Counted from the stretch's first letter, positions 34,767 to 43,478 are shown. The stretch: DNA of 47,240 nt from Bacteroidales bacterium (GCA_017613375.1 JAGADZ010000055.1:1-47240); one strand, 5' to 3'. The notes: generated from the sequence alone by a model not told the origin. Translations and numbers: made by a program.

Positions 34767-35065
34767 CAGAGCGTTATGCTTGTTATTATGCAGTGAGTGC
34801 ATTGCTCATTGCCAACGGCATCATCACCAAGTCGCACGACGGCGTGAAGCAGATGTTTGGCCTTCATTTCATCCGCACATGCATCTTCCCGTCGTCCTAT
34901 GGCAAGTATTACAGCAACCTGTTTGAGGCACGTCAGACAGGCGATTACGAAGACCTATACAACCACGACGAGATGTCTACTGCCAAGCTTTATCCTAAGG
35001 CCAAGGAGTTAGTTGCCGCTGTCAAGGAGAAAGTGGACGAATGGCTGGCAGAAAACAAAGCATAA
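34763..35065 (+). CDS. HEPN-domain protein, N-terminally shortened
   Basis: 100 residues. RYACYYAVSALLIANG matches the second helix of HEPN proteins (usually NRAYYAxFHAARALL), followed by KSHDGVKQMFGLHF and FEARQTGDYED, all HEPN marks. The first helix of about 25-30 residues, which normally lies between the start and YYA, is missing: the start ATG is four codons before the helix-2 block, and an in-frame stop lies six codons upstream. The RNase motif RxxxxH is not seen in the usual place. So the protein may be a non-catalytic HEPN, or a truncated toxin kept in a cell that can tolerate it. Coupled to the nucleotidyltransferase gene by a four-base overlap. Confidence 0.72.
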   Translation: MTERYACYYAVSALLIANGIITKSHDGVKQMFGLHFIRTCIFPSSYGKYYSNLFEARQTGDYEDLYNHDEMSTAKLYPKAKELVAAVKEKVDEWLAENKA

Positions 35066-35166
35066 ATAGCATCTTCGCAAATTGAAAAAAAAAGCTTAAA
35101 AAACAGCCATACATGATACAATAACAATACAAACTGTACGTTATTATCACTTTAAAACACGACGTC

Positions 35167-36855
35167 ATGACGATAGAAGTAATCATCGAGAACACAGGAA
35201 AACACATCATGGTGGAACAGGGCACATCGCTTGCCGAACTGGCAGACAGCCTTAAGAACGAGAGTCTAATGCCGGGCAAACAAGAGCCTATATTATGCGC
35301 CCTTGTCAACAACGAAATCACCATGCTGTCCTACAAGATTTTCAAGCCGGCGAACATCTGCTTCATCGACATCAACCACCGTCAAGGCTACCGAATATAC
35401 ATCACCTCTCTGTGCTTCCTGCTCTACAAAGCCGCTCGCGACTGCTATCCCAAAGCAGTGCTCACCATCGATCACTGGATGGTAAACGGTTTTTACTGCC
35501 GTCTTGAGCCTCTCGAAGAAGACTTCACAATGCCCTCGCAACTGGAGGGTGCCCGCACCATACGTGACAGGATGGTTGAGATACAGCGTCAGGACCTGCC
35601 ATTCATCACGAAGACCATGTTGGTCAGCGACGCAATAAAACTGATCGAGAATGAACCCATCCCCCACACACGCCGTTTGTTGGAAGGTCTCACACAACTT
35701 TATATTGACATGCACTTCCTGGGCGGCACCCCTCACAAATGGGCCACTCCGCTGGTGTACTCCACAGGAGTGTTGACCCAGTGGGACCTGCGTCCTTTCG
35801 CAGAAGGGTTCCTACTGCAATGCCCCGACCCGCGAATACCCGAGAAGCTCGACATCTTCCAAGAAGCGCCAAAATTATTCAACATCTTCCAAGAGCACCA
35901 TAACTGGGCCAAACTACTGCACATCACCACTGTCGACGACTTGAACATGGTGGTTCGCAACCATAAGGAAAACCTACTCATACAGGTCAGCGAAGCCTTG
36001 CATGAGAAAAAATACGCTTCCATAGCCGACATGATAGTGCAACAGAGCGACAAAGTGCGTATGGTTCTCCTCGCCGGTCCGTCGTCGAGCGGCAAGACTA
36101 CGAGCTGCCGTCGTCTCGCGGTGCAGATGGCAGTACTTGGACACGACGTCAGACAGCTCTCGCTTGACGATTATTTCCTGCCCCGAGAACAGACTCCGAG
36201 ACAACCCAATGGAGATTACGACTTCGAATCCATCGAAGCTCTTGACATTCCTCTGCTCAACAAGCAATTGAAACAGCTTTTCAACGGCGAGGAGGTGAAG
36301 ATACCGACCTACGATTTCAAAAAAGGCGAGCCCTACTTCAGCGGCAAGACAATGAAACTAGGTAAGAACAACATCCTTTTCGTCGAAGGAATCCATGCTC
36401 TCAATCCCAAACTCACCGCCGAGATAGACGACGAACTAAAATTCAAGGTCTACGTCTCAGCACTGACACAGATAGCCCTTGACAAGCAAAACATCATACG
36501 CTCCAACGACAACCGACTGATACGTCGCATTGTACGCGACAACAACTTCCGAGGCTACAGTGCCCACGCCACTCTGCAACGCTGGCCAAGCGTACGTAAC
36601 GGCGAACACAAACACATCTTCCCTTATCAAGAAAACGCCGATGTGATGTTCAACTCCGCTCTGCTCTATGAACTCGGCATCCTGCGTCCTTTTGCCGAGC
36701 CGCTGCTCAAAATGGTGCCACAGAGTGCTCCGGAGTATGCCGAATCGACACGACTGCTCTCAATCCTCGAGCTCATCGAGCCCATACAGACCAAATATAT
36801 CCCTCCCACAAGCATACTGCGCGAGTTCCTTGGAGACAGCAGTTTTGAATATTAA
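35167..36855 (+). CDS. Uridine kinase-like nucleoside kinase fused to TGS and ThrRS-type SAD domains
   Basis: 562 residues in three parts. Residues 1-65 form a TGS-like ubiquitin fold (VIIENTGKHIMVEQGTSLAELA). About 70-240 resemble the second additional domain of threonyl/alanyl-tRNA synthetases, with IDHWMVNGFYC near 99-109. The last 270 residues are a phosphoribulokinase/uridine kinase P-loop domain with Walker A GPSSSGKT (304-311) and SLDDYFLP near 334-341. The fusion is widespread in bacteria and annotated as nucleoside kinase; what the synthetase-like half does is not settled to my knowledge. The gap before it (35066-35166) holds no clear promoter. No terminator separates it from tRNA-Gly 56 bases later, so readthrough into the tRNA is possible. 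Confidence 0.87.
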   Translation: MTIEVIIENTGKHIMVEQGTSLAELADSLKNESLMPGKQEPILCALVNNEITMLSYKIFKPANICFIDINHRQGYRIYITSLCFLLYKAARDCYPKAVLTIDHWMVNGFYCRLEPLEEDFTMPSQLEGARTIRDRMVEIQRQDLPFITKTMLVSDAIKLIENEPIPHTRRLLEGLTQLYIDMHFLGGTPHKWATPLVYSTGVLTQWDLRPFAEGFLLQCPDPRIPEKLDIFQEAPKLFNIFQEHHNWAKLLHITTVDDLNMVVRNHKENLLIQVSEALHEKKYASIADMIVQQSDKVRMVLLAGPSSSGKTTSCRRLAVQMAVLGHDVRQLSLDDYFLPREQTPRQPNGDYDFESIEALDIPLLNKQLKQLFNGEEVKIPTYDFKKGEPYFSGKTMKLGKNNILFVEGIHALNPKLTAEIDDELKFKVYVSALTQIALDKQNIIRSNDNRLIRRIVRDNNFRGYSAHATLQRWPSVRNGEHKHIFPYQENADVMFNSALLYELGILRPFAEPLLKMVPQSAPEYAESTRLLSILELIEPIQTKYIPPTSILREFLGDSSFEY

Positions 36856-36911
36856 TTTTTTCTTGCCGACAAAATAAAAAGAAAAAAGTAGCGTTAAGGA
36901 TAACACTCACT

Positions 36912-36987
36912 GCGATAGTAGCTCAGTTGGCAGAGCGGCGGCTTCCCAAGCCGCAGGTCGCGGGTTCGAACCCCGTCTATCGCTCCA
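36912..36987 (+). tRNA. tRNA-Gly (anticodon CCC)
   Basis: 76 bases with encoded CCA (36985-36987). Acceptor GCGATAG pairs with CTATCGC, the anticodon stem GCGGC/GCCGC holds loop TTCCCAA, giving CCC at 36945-36947, and the T arm is GCGGG-TTCGAAC-CCCGT. Discriminator T. No promoter of its own is visible. Confidence 0.96.
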
Positions 36988-37016
36988 AGCCTAACAATCA
37001 TATTGTTAGGCTTTTT
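36987..37016 (+). terminator. Terminator after tRNA-Gly
   Basis: AAGCCTAACAAT (36987-36998) pairs with ATTGTTAGGCTT (37002-37013) over a 3-base loop, with a T run. The stem begins at the last base of the tRNA. Confidence 0.9.
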
Positions 37017-37031
37017 ATATACAAATAAAAA

Positions 37032-37085
37032 ATGACTGACGAAGAGAAAAAAGAATACGAAGAATTCCTTAGATGGAAGCAATAA
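37032..37085 (+). CDS. Possible 17-residue micro-ORF or gene remnant
   Basis: ATG to TAA, 17 codons, reading MTDEEKKEYEEFLRWKQ: a charged amphipathic helix with a composition typical of real protein and not of random A/T-rich DNA. The same kind of start (EEKKEYEEFLxWK) opens longer helical Bacteroidota proteins as I remember them, so it may be the stump of a truncated gene. It lies in the 320-base gap between tRNA-Gly and rpsO. Nothing else in that gap (37086-37300) is recognisable. Confidence 0.3.
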   Translation: MTDEEKKEYEEFLRWKQ

Positions 37086-37300
37086 TACACGGTCTTTGAA
37101 CGCAACGACAGTTTGTGACATGTTTTTTAACGTGCAGCAAGTCAATTTTGGCAAAAAGAGGGAACATATTTGACAGAAAACGGCATTTAAAAAGCATATT
37201 TAGGAATTATTAACAAAGTTCACTGGGCTAAAACACAACATTTTATAGAACATGGTAGTGTTTTTTATTGAAAAGATGGTCATGATTGAAAAAAAACATG

Positions 37301-37308
37301 TATTTTTG
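37301..37308 (+). promoter_or_regulatory. -7 element for rpsO
   Basis: TATTTTTG followed by CA, 28 bases before the rpsO ATG. TTG (37286-37288) upstream is too close (12 bases) to be a normal -33 element. Confidence 0.6.
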
Positions 37309-37335
37309 CAACCGATTTAGAAAATAGAAATTATC

Positions 37336-37605
37336 ATGTATCTTACAAAAGAAAAGAGAGAAGAAATTTACGCACAATATGGCAAGAACGCCAAAGATTC
37401 CGGTTCTGCCGAAGCTCAGATAGCACTCTTCACATACCGCATCCAGCACCTCACGGAGCTCATGAAGAAGAACAAGAAAGACCAAGTTTCCGAGCGTGCC
37501 CTCGTGGGTCTTGTAGGAAAGCGTCGTCGTCTGCTCGACTATCTGAAAGAAACTGATATCGAACGTTATCGTGCAATTATCAAGAAATTAAACCTCAGAA
37601 AGTAA
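37336..37605 (+). CDS. rpsO: 30S ribosomal protein S15 (uS15)
   Basis: 89 residues, the standard size. Binds the central domain of 16S rRNA early in small-subunit assembly. Family marks GSAEAQIALFTYRI near 24-37, LTEHLK-like segment LTELMKKNKKD, and the basic stretch GKRRRLLDYLK near 61-71 are clear. As in many bacteria it is followed by pnp, with a terminator and a leader hairpin between them. Confidence 0.97.
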   Translation: MYLTKEKREEIYAQYGKNAKDSGSAEAQIALFTYRIQHLTELMKKNKKDQVSERALVGLVGKRRRLLDYLKETDIERYRAIIKKLNLRK

Positions 37606-37635
37606 TAGTTTTTCATATTTATTTGGTTATGGTTG

Positions 37636-37666
37636 AGGCACCGGGGTCCTTCTCGGTGCCTTTTTT
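37636..37666 (+). terminator. Terminator between rpsO and pnp
   Basis: AGGCACCG (37636-37643) pairs with CGGTGCCT (37654-37661), with a 10-base loop, followed by a T run. Confidence 0.85.
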
Positions 37667-37708
37667 ATTTAAATAGAGATAAATTATAAAAAGGAGCCAT
37701 AACCGACG

Positions 37709-37731
37709 GCACTGCGTGACGTTCGCAGTGC
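37709..37731 (+). promoter_or_regulatory. pnp leader hairpin
   Basis: GCACTGCG (37709-37716) pairs with CGCAGTGC (37724-37731) over 7 bases, 35 bases before the pnp start and with no T run after it. By position it recalls the RNase-processed pnp leader stem of E. coli; that role here is inferred. Confidence 0.5.
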
Positions 37732-37765
37732 TGACAGATGGACAAACAGGGAAAAAAGTAAAGAA

Positions 37766-40033
37766 ATGAACATTATCAACAAGAAATTCGATCTCGGCGA
37801 CGGCCGAATGATTGAAATCGAAACTGGCAAACTCGCCAAACAAGCCGACGGAAGTGCCGTCGTGCGAATGAACAACACAATGCTTCTCGCCACCGTATGT
37901 GCAAAGAAAGAGGTGGGAGAGTTTGTAGACTTCATGCCATTAACAGTAGACTACCAAGAGAAATATGCCGCCATGGGTCGTTTCCCCGGTGGTTTTTTCA
38001 AACGTGAGGCACGTCCGTCGGAGCATGAGATTCTCATCGCCCGTCTTGTGGACCGTGCTCTGCGTCCTCTCTTCCCCGACAATTTCCACGCCGAGGTGCA
38101 GGTGCAGATAACCCTCATCAGCGGCGACCACGAGACCATGCCCGACCAGCTGGCAGCATTGGCTGCCGCTTCGGCATTGGCAGTAAGCGACATACCTTTC
38201 AACGGGCCTGTCAGCGAGGTGCGTGTCAGCTACCTTGACGGCCAGTATGTCATCAACACCCCCATGCAGGACATCGAGCGTGCCGACCTCGACCTTATCG
38301 TCGCAGCCACCGAGGACAACATCATGATGGTTGAAGGCGAGATGAAAGAGGTGAGCGAGGATGTGATGCTCGGAGCCTTGAAGGCCGCCCACGAGGCTAT
38401 CAAAATCCAGTGCCGCGTCATTGGAGAGCTGACCGTAGAGGCCGGCAAGACCGAGAAACGCGAATATGACCACGAGGTCAACGACGAAGAGCTGCGTCAG
38501 CGTCTGCATGATGCCGTGTACCAGAAATGCTACGACTTCTCGAAGCAGGGCATTGCCAACAAGCATCTGCGCGAGGAGGGATTCGACGCCATCAAACAAG
38601 AGTTTATCGACGCCAACTATACCGAGGAGACCCTCACCGAAGAGGTCCAGTTCATGATTGACCGTTACTATCACGACACCGAACGCGAGGCTATGCGCGA
38701 CATGGTTCTCAACGAGCGTACCCGTCTGGACGGTCGCAAGATGGACGAGATTCGTCCGTTGTGGAGCGAAGTGGACTACCTGCCTTCGGCTCACGGCAGT
38801 GCTATCTTCACCCGTGGCGAGACCCAGAGTCTCAGCACCGTCACCCTCGGCACAAAGCTCGACGAGCAGGTCATCGACGGTGCCGTGATAGAAGGCACAC
38901 GCCGTTTCCTGTTGCACTACAACTTCCCCGGCTTCGCCACTGGCGAAGTGAAGGGCAACCGCGGACTCAGCCGCCGCGAGGTCGGTCATGGCCATCTGGC
39001 ATGGCGTGCCCTGAAGGAAGTCCTTCCCACAGAGGAAGACTGCCCCTACACCATCCGTGTAGTGAGCGACATCCTGGAGAGCAACGGTTCTTCATCTATG
39101 GCCACCGTATGTGCTGGATGTCTGGCACTGATGGACGCCGGTGTAAAGATTCGCAAGCCTGTCGCCGGCATCGCCATGGGTCTTATCTCCAAAGGCGACA
39201 AATGGGCCGTGCTCAGCGACATCCTTGGTGACGAGGACCACCTTGGCGACATGGACTTCAAGGTCTGTGGCACCCGCGACGGCATCACGGCCTGTCAGAT
39301 GGATATCAAAGTCTACGGTCTGAGCTATGACGTGCTCTCGAAAGCCCTCGAGCAGGCCCGTCAGGGGCGTCTTCATATCCTGGACCACATCCAGGAGACC
39401 ATAGCAGAGCCGCGAGAGGACTACAAACCCTTCGTGCCTCGCATCGTCCAGATTCAGATACCCAAGGACTTCATCGGCGCTGTTATCGGCAAGGGTGGCG
39501 AGGTCATCCAGAAAATCCAGGCCGAGACAAGCACCATCATCAATATTGAAGAGAAAGGCGAACTCGGCATTGTCGATGTCGCATCCCAAGACAAAGATGG
39601 TATCGAGGCCGCCGTCAAATGGATTAAGGAGATTTGCACTGTTCCCGAAGTCGGCCAGATTTATGACGCCAAGGTTGTCAGCATAGTGGAGTTCGGAGCA
39701 TTCCTGGAATTCCTGCCCGGCAAAGAGGGTTTGATGCATATCAGCGAGTATGACTGGAAACGTACCGACAGTCTGGAGAACCTGCTGCATGAAGGCGACA
39801 CCGTCCAGGTGAAAATCATAGCCATTGACGAGAAGACCGGCAAACTGAAACTGAGTCGCAAAGCTCTGTTGCCGAAGCCCGAAGGCTATGAAGAAGAGCC
39901 TCGTAACGCTGGCGGTAACAACGGTCGCGGACCGCGTCGCGACAACGGCAACCGCGGACCACGCCACGAGGGCAACGGACCACGCCACGACGACCGCAGA
40001 CGCAGCGGCAACGGCGGAGAACGCAGAAGATAA
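37766..40033 (+). CDS. pnp: Polyribonucleotide nucleotidyltransferase (PNPase)
   Basis: 3'-5' phosphorolytic exoribonuclease, trimeric, central to RNA decay. 755 residues: two RNase PH domains (about 5-230 and 310-550) with the all-alpha linker between, a KH domain with [15 protein letters not shown] (about 570-584), and an S1 domain starting [17 protein letters not shown] near 630. After about residue 710 a tail rich in Gly, Arg and Asn with repeated RGPRH-type units follows, longer than in the E. coli enzyme and suggestive of extra RNA binding. No TAnnTTTG element lies between the rpsO terminator and this gene, so transcription may come through from rpsO. Confidence 0.97.
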   Translation: MNIINKKFDLGDGRMIEIETGKLAKQADGSAVVRMNNTMLLATVCAKKEVGEFVDFMPLTVDYQEKYAAMGRFPGGFFKREARPSEHEILIARLVDRALRPLFPDNFHAEVQVQITLISGDHETMPDQLAALAAASALAVSDIPFNGPVSEVRVSYLDGQYVINTPMQDIERADLDLIVAATEDNIMMVEGEMKEVSEDVMLGALKAAHEAIKIQCRVIGELTVEAGKTEKREYDHEVNDEELRQRLHDAVYQKCYDFSKQGIANKHLREEGFDAIKQEFIDANYTEETLTEEVQFMIDRYYHDTEREAMRDMVLNERTRLDGRKMDEIRPLWSEVDYLPSAHGSAIFTRGETQSLSTVTLGTKLDEQVIDGAVIEGTRRFLLHYNFPGFATGEVKGNRGLSRREVGHGHLAWRALKEVLPTEEDCPYTIRVVSDILESNGSSSMATVCAGCLALMDAGVKIRKPVAGIAMGLISKGDKWAVLSDILGDEDHLGDMDFKVCGTRDGITACQMDIKVYGLSYDVLSKALEQARQGRLHILDHIQETIAEPREDYKPFVPRIVQIQIPKDFIGAVIGKGGEVIQKIQAETSTIINIEEKGELGIVDVASQDKDGIEAAVKWIKEICTVPEVGQIYDAKVVSIVEFGAFLEFLPGKEGLMHISEYDWKRTDSLENLLHEGDTVQVKIIAIDEKTGKLKLSRKALLPKPEGYEEEPRNAGGNNGRGPRRDNGNRGPRHEGNGPRHDDRRRSGNGGERRR

Positions 40034-40061
40034 CAACGAAAAATAATCATCTAATCTTCAG

Positions 40062-40098
40062 AAGGCATCGGCGCTATAACGCCGGTGCCTTTTTTTTA
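40062..40098 (+). terminator. Terminator after pnp
   Basis: AAGGCATCGGCG (40062-40073) pairs with CGCCGGTGCCTT (40080-40091), one G-T pair and a 6-base loop, followed by T residues. Confidence 0.92.
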
Positions 40099-40145
40099 TA
40101 CAAAAAGAACTTTTTTCTGTTCAAAAAATCGGAGTGACAAATAAT

Positions 40146-40177
40146 TTTGCAGACAAATGTTTTTTTCATTATCTTTG
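40146..40177 (+). promoter_or_regulatory. Promoter of the CpsB-like phosphatase gene
   Basis: TTTG (40146-40149) and TATCTTTG (40170-40177) are 20 bases apart. The leader is about 105 bases and includes a weak CTGAAC/GTTCAG hairpin at 40218-40236. Confidence 0.7.
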
Positions 40178-40290
40178 CAAAATAATAAACAATGATATTG
40201 TTTTGGAAACTACCCACCTGAACAACTACAGTTCAGACTCTTATCTAAATTCAACTTCACAATAAACAATTAAAACTGTATTGCAAAACA

Positions 40291-41028
40291 ATGTTCGACT
40301 TCTTAAAACGCAAAAAGACAATACCGATATTCGAGTCTGTTAAGACAGACATACACTGCCATTTGCTGCCTGGCGTCGACGACGGGGCGAAGGATGTCAG
40401 TGAGACCATCTTCTGTCTGCAGACACTCCGCGAGGCCGGATTCAGCAAGGTCTGCTTCACGCCTCATTTCCAATCCAAATATCCCAATGATGAAGAAGAT
40501 ATCAAACAACGTTTTGATAGGCTGAAGAAAGAAATCGAGGCACAACATGCCGAGGGGCTGCCAGAAATCGGCGCTATCAGTGGGGAATACCGTTTTGACC
40601 ACATCTACCACCGCCGTCCCGGTGTCGACAAGGTGACACCATTGCCGGGGAACACGTTGCTTTGTGAATTTTCGCTGCATGACAACAAATACATGCCTAT
40701 TGATATCCTAAGGGAGTTTCACAATTTGGGTTATCGCCTTATTCTTGCCCATCCCGAGCGCTACCCTTACCTCGGGATTCACTCCAACGAAGTAGAAGAG
40801 ATGCAGGAGATGGGAATGGGGTTCCAAGTGAATATACTGTCTCTGAATGGCTTCTACGGTCAGATTGCCATGAAGAAAGGGTTCGAATACATCAACAACG
40901 GCATAGCGAAATACCTTGGCACCGACATGCACAAGAGAAGATACGCCCAAGAACTTGTGGCGACGACCAACAACAAGGATGTACAACGACTGATAAAGAA
41001 ACACCAATTCCTTAACAACGAGTTTTAA
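40291..41028 (+). CDS. PHP-domain protein tyrosine phosphatase (CpsB/YwqE-like)
   Basis: Metal-dependent phosphatase that in other bacteria acts on the tyrosine kinase controlling capsule or exopolysaccharide export. 245 residues with the PHP metal ligands in order: DIHCHLLPGVDDG (20-32), TPH near 77-79, a Glu in SGEYRF near 97-102, HPER near 153-156, and TDMHKRR near 209-215. The usual capsule and kinase genes are absent here: pnp lies upstream and an M49-like peptidase downstream. So the partner kinase is elsewhere, or the target differs. Well-formed promoter upstream. Confidence 0.9.
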   Translation: MFDFLKRKKTIPIFESVKTDIHCHLLPGVDDGAKDVSETIFCLQTLREAGFSKVCFTPHFQSKYPNDEEDIKQRFDRLKKEIEAQHAEGLPEIGAISGEYRFDHIYHRRPGVDKVTPLPGNTLLCEFSLHDNKYMPIDILREFHNLGYRLILAHPERYPYLGIHSNEVEEMQEMGMGFQVNILSLNGFYGQIAMKKGFEYINNGIAKYLGTDMHKRRYAQELVATTNNKDVQRLIKKHQFLNNEF

Positions 41029-41085
41029 GAAGTACAAGGAGACAGTATCAGAAATAAAAGAATTGAAAAACAAACAAATACAATA

Positions 41086-42723
41086 ATGAAGAAATTACTC
41101 ACCTCTATCATGACACTTGTCATGGTCGCCATTTTGGGCGCTGGCGACGGCGTCATGGCTCAAAAAACAAACCAGAACATGAGAAACAAAATAGAACAGT
41201 ATGCCCCGTTTGAATTGAATACAGACGTGAGTGTCCTTACCGATAACGAACGCGAACTTATCAAGATTTTCATTGATATTGCAAGTGTTATGGACGAAAT
41301 CTTCTGGGATCAGACCTTCGGTTTGGAGAATCGTGAAAAGCTGCGTGACCTTGACCCTGACATGCGTGAATTCGCCGAGATACAGTATGGTGCATGGGAC
41401 CGTCTCGACGCTGAGCGTCCTTTCATCCCTGGCTATGGCCCGAAACCTGCGGGAGCCAACTTCTACCCTGTCGACATGACCCCTCAGGAATTCGACCAGC
41501 TGGAGGACCCGCTGAAAAAAAGCCAATACACCGTCCTGCGTCGCAACGAGAGCGGCGGTATCGATGTCATCCCTTACCACAAAGCCTATGCCAAGCAATT
41601 ACGCAGAGTGGACATGCTGCTTGGTAAAGCCATTGAACTTGCCGAGGACGAAGGTCTCCGCAACTACCTCGAAACCCGTCGTGCAGCAATAATACGCACC
41701 GATGACTACCTCAAGAGCGACCTTGCTTGGATGGACATGAAAGAGAGCATATTGGATTTCGTTTTCGGTCCCATCGAGAACTACGAGGACGGATTGTACG
41801 GATACAAGACAGCCTATGAAGCTTTTGTATTGGTAAAAGACAAGAGATGGAGCGAAGACTTGGCCCGTTTCACCAAGATGCTGCCCGAGTTGCAGAAAAT
41901 GCTGCCCTGCGACCCGAGATACAAGCAGGAGGTCCCCGGAACGGAGAGCGACCTGAATGTCTACGATGTAATCTACTATGCCGGAGACTGCAATGCCGGC
42001 GGCAAGACCATAGCCATCAACCTGCCCAACGACGAACGCGTTCATCTGGAGAAAGGCACACGCCGTCTACAGCTGAAGAACGCCATGCAGGCCAAATTCG
42101 AGAAGATAATGCTTCCCATAGCAAACCTGATGATATGCCCCGAACAGATTGCCAATGTGAAATTCGATGCCTTCTTCAGCAACGTATGCTACCATGAGGT
42201 GGCTCACGGCCTCGGCATCAAGAACACCATCACCGGCAAAGGCAGCGTACGCCAGGCTTTGCAAAACCAGTACAGTGCCTGGGAAGAGGCCAAGGCCGAC
42301 ATTTGCGGACTTTTCATTGTCCAGACTCTTATCGAGCGTGGCGATATACAGGATATCACCATAGAAGACGCTTACGTCACCTTTATCGCCGGCATACTTC
42401 GCAGTGTCCGCTTCGGTGCCACAGAGGCCCATGGCATCGCCAACATGATGTGCTTTAACTACATGCAAGAGCATGGTGCTTTCACACGCAACAGAAAAGG
42501 CAAATATGTGGTCAATGTCGACAAGATGCGCAAAGCCCTTGAAGGCTGGGCCGCACTGGTCATAGAGATGGAAGGAAACGGAGACTATGCCGCCGCCAAG
42601 AAATATGCCGAGAAGAACGGTGTCGTTCGTCCCGAATTGGCCAAAGACCTTAAACTCATAGAGAAAGCCAACATACCTCTTGACATCCGTTACAAACAGG
42701 GTTTAGAGGTTTTAGGACTGTAA
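41086..42723 (+). CDS. Exported zinc peptidase related to M49 (dipeptidyl peptidase III)
   Basis: 545 residues. The N terminus is a signal peptide (core LLTSIMTLVMVAILGA, cleavage near VMA-Q). The zinc site has HEVAH (370-374, a five-residue HExxH) and EEAKAD (400-405), the pairing seen in M49-like proteins, where classical dipeptidyl peptidase III has HExxxH. This shorter motif is found in a Bacteroidota and nudix-linked branch; some members carry misleading annotation as dihydrofolate reductase. Substrate unknown; dipeptide removal in the periplasm is plausible, and the POT peptide transporter at 43479 would fit. Follows the PHP phosphatase gene by 57 bases and ends at a strong terminator. 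Confidence 0.82.
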   Translation: MKKLLTSIMTLVMVAILGAGDGVMAQKTNQNMRNKIEQYAPFELNTDVSVLTDNERELIKIFIDIASVMDEIFWDQTFGLENREKLRDLDPDMREFAEIQYGAWDRLDAERPFIPGYGPKPAGANFYPVDMTPQEFDQLEDPLKKSQYTVLRRNESGGIDVIPYHKAYAKQLRRVDMLLGKAIELAEDEGLRNYLETRRAAIIRTDDYLKSDLAWMDMKESILDFVFGPIENYEDGLYGYKTAYEAFVLVKDKRWSEDLARFTKMLPELQKMLPCDPRYKQEVPGTESDLNVYDVIYYAGDCNAGGKTIAINLPNDERVHLEKGTRRLQLKNAMQAKFEKIMLPIANLMICPEQIANVKFDAFFSNVCYHEVAHGLGIKNTITGKGSVRQALQNQYSAWEEAKADICGLFIVQTLIERGDIQDITIEDAYVTFIAGILRSVRFGATEAHGIANMMCFNYMQEHGAFTRNRKGKYVVNVDKMRKALEGWAALVIEMEGNGDYAAAKKYAEKNGVVRPELAKDLKLIEKANIPLDIRYKQGLEVLGL

Positions 42724-42743
42724 AAAAGACAGATATTATTCAC

Positions 42744-42772
42744 AAGGCGGTGCCGACAGCACCGCCTTTTTT
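42744..42772. terminator. Terminator between the M49-like gene and the Sua5/YrdC gene
   Basis: AAGGCGGTGC (42744-42753) pairs with GCACCGCCTT (42759-42768) over 5 bases, with T residues running into the stop codon of the convergent gene. It may serve both. Confidence 0.88.
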
Positions 42773-43346
42773 ATTGCCGCAAAGTCAGGAAAGAGCCGTC
42801 GGGTTGACGCTTGACTATACGTGACGGCACCGGAGAACCAGACCGGTGACATGACTCTGGCACGCAGTAGTCGACGGACTGTAGCAGGAGCGGGCTTATT
42901 TCGGAGAATGAAGAGGGCGACGGCTGTCCCGAGAGGTTGGCCGACGTGCTGACAACGGGTTTGCCGAGACGTTGCAAGAGACGCTGGCAGAACTCCATGC
43001 GAGGGACACGGACACCTATGGTGCCATCGGAGGCGGCAAGGTTGTCGGCCAGCAAGGCTCGATGCAGAGGCATGATTACTGTTGTGGGACGGTCGCCCTC
43101 AAGCAGCAAGGAACGCACGTCATCATCAACCGGTGAGATAAACCGTTCCACCATGGCAATATCGGCACAAAGGACAAGCATACTCTTGGAGTGGTCGCGT
43201 TGTTTGAGAGCATATATCTTCTCGACAGCAGCGTTGTCGGTAGCGTCGCATCCCAAACCCCAGATTGTGTCGGTGGGATAGAGTAACGTACCCCCCCGAT
43301 GCAGTGTCGCCAAAGCGGATGACAGTATCGATTCCATATCTTTCAT
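42771..43346 (-). CDS. L-threonylcarbamoyladenylate synthase (Sua5/YrdC family)
   Basis: Makes threonylcarbamoyl-AMP from threonine, bicarbonate and ATP, the first step of t6A in tRNA; TsaE of this pathway is encoded at 9444. 191 residues, YrdC domain only (no Sua5 extension), with GGTLLYPTDTIWGLGCDA near 17-34, KQRDHSKSM near 48-56 and STSANLSGQ near 136-144. Three in-frame ATGs occur: 43361, 43346 and 43337. The first lies upstream of a TATTTTTG promoter element (43351-43358) and so would not be in the message. 43346 (MKDMESIL) agrees best with relatives and gives a leaderless or nearly leaderless transcript. Confidence 0.92.
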   Translation of the reverse strand: MKDMESILSSALATLHRGGTLLYPTDTIWGLGCDATDNAAVEKIYALKQRDHSKSMLVLCADIAMVERFISPVDDDVRSLLLEGDRPTTVIMPLHRALLADNLAASDGTIGVRVPRMEFCQRLLQRLGKPVVSTSANLSGQPSPSSFSEISPLLLQSVDYCVPESCHRSGSPVPSRIVKRQPDGSFLTLRQ

Positions 43347-43350
43347 AATG

Positions 43351-43358
43351 CAAAAATA
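43351..43358 (-). promoter_or_regulatory. -7 element of the Sua5/YrdC gene
   Basis: The minus strand reads TATTTTTG (43358-43351), five bases upstream of the chosen ATG. If used, it sets the start near the first codon. Confidence 0.55.
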
Positions 43359-43401
43359 CAAAAATATTCACTAAATACAGCAACTATTTCAAAAAAATTA
43401 G

Positions 43402-43409
43402 TAAATTTG
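43402..43409 (+). promoter_or_regulatory. -7 element of the POT transporter gene
   Basis: TAAATTTG followed by C, in the divergent gap. The leader is about 65 bases. No convincing -33 element. Confidence 0.55.
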
Positions 43410-43478
43410 CAACACTAAAAGAGTTTGGAAAAACAAAAAAAATAAATTAAAATAATTATTAATCAAAACATTACAATT

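Noticed and set aside
36894..37154. 86-codon open frame on the minus strand across tRNA-Gly
   Set aside because: It reads through a tRNA gene and its terminator; no protein family likeness.
37940..38995. 351-codon open frame antisense to pnp
   Set aside because: Shadow of the pnp coding strand; no start region or domain support.
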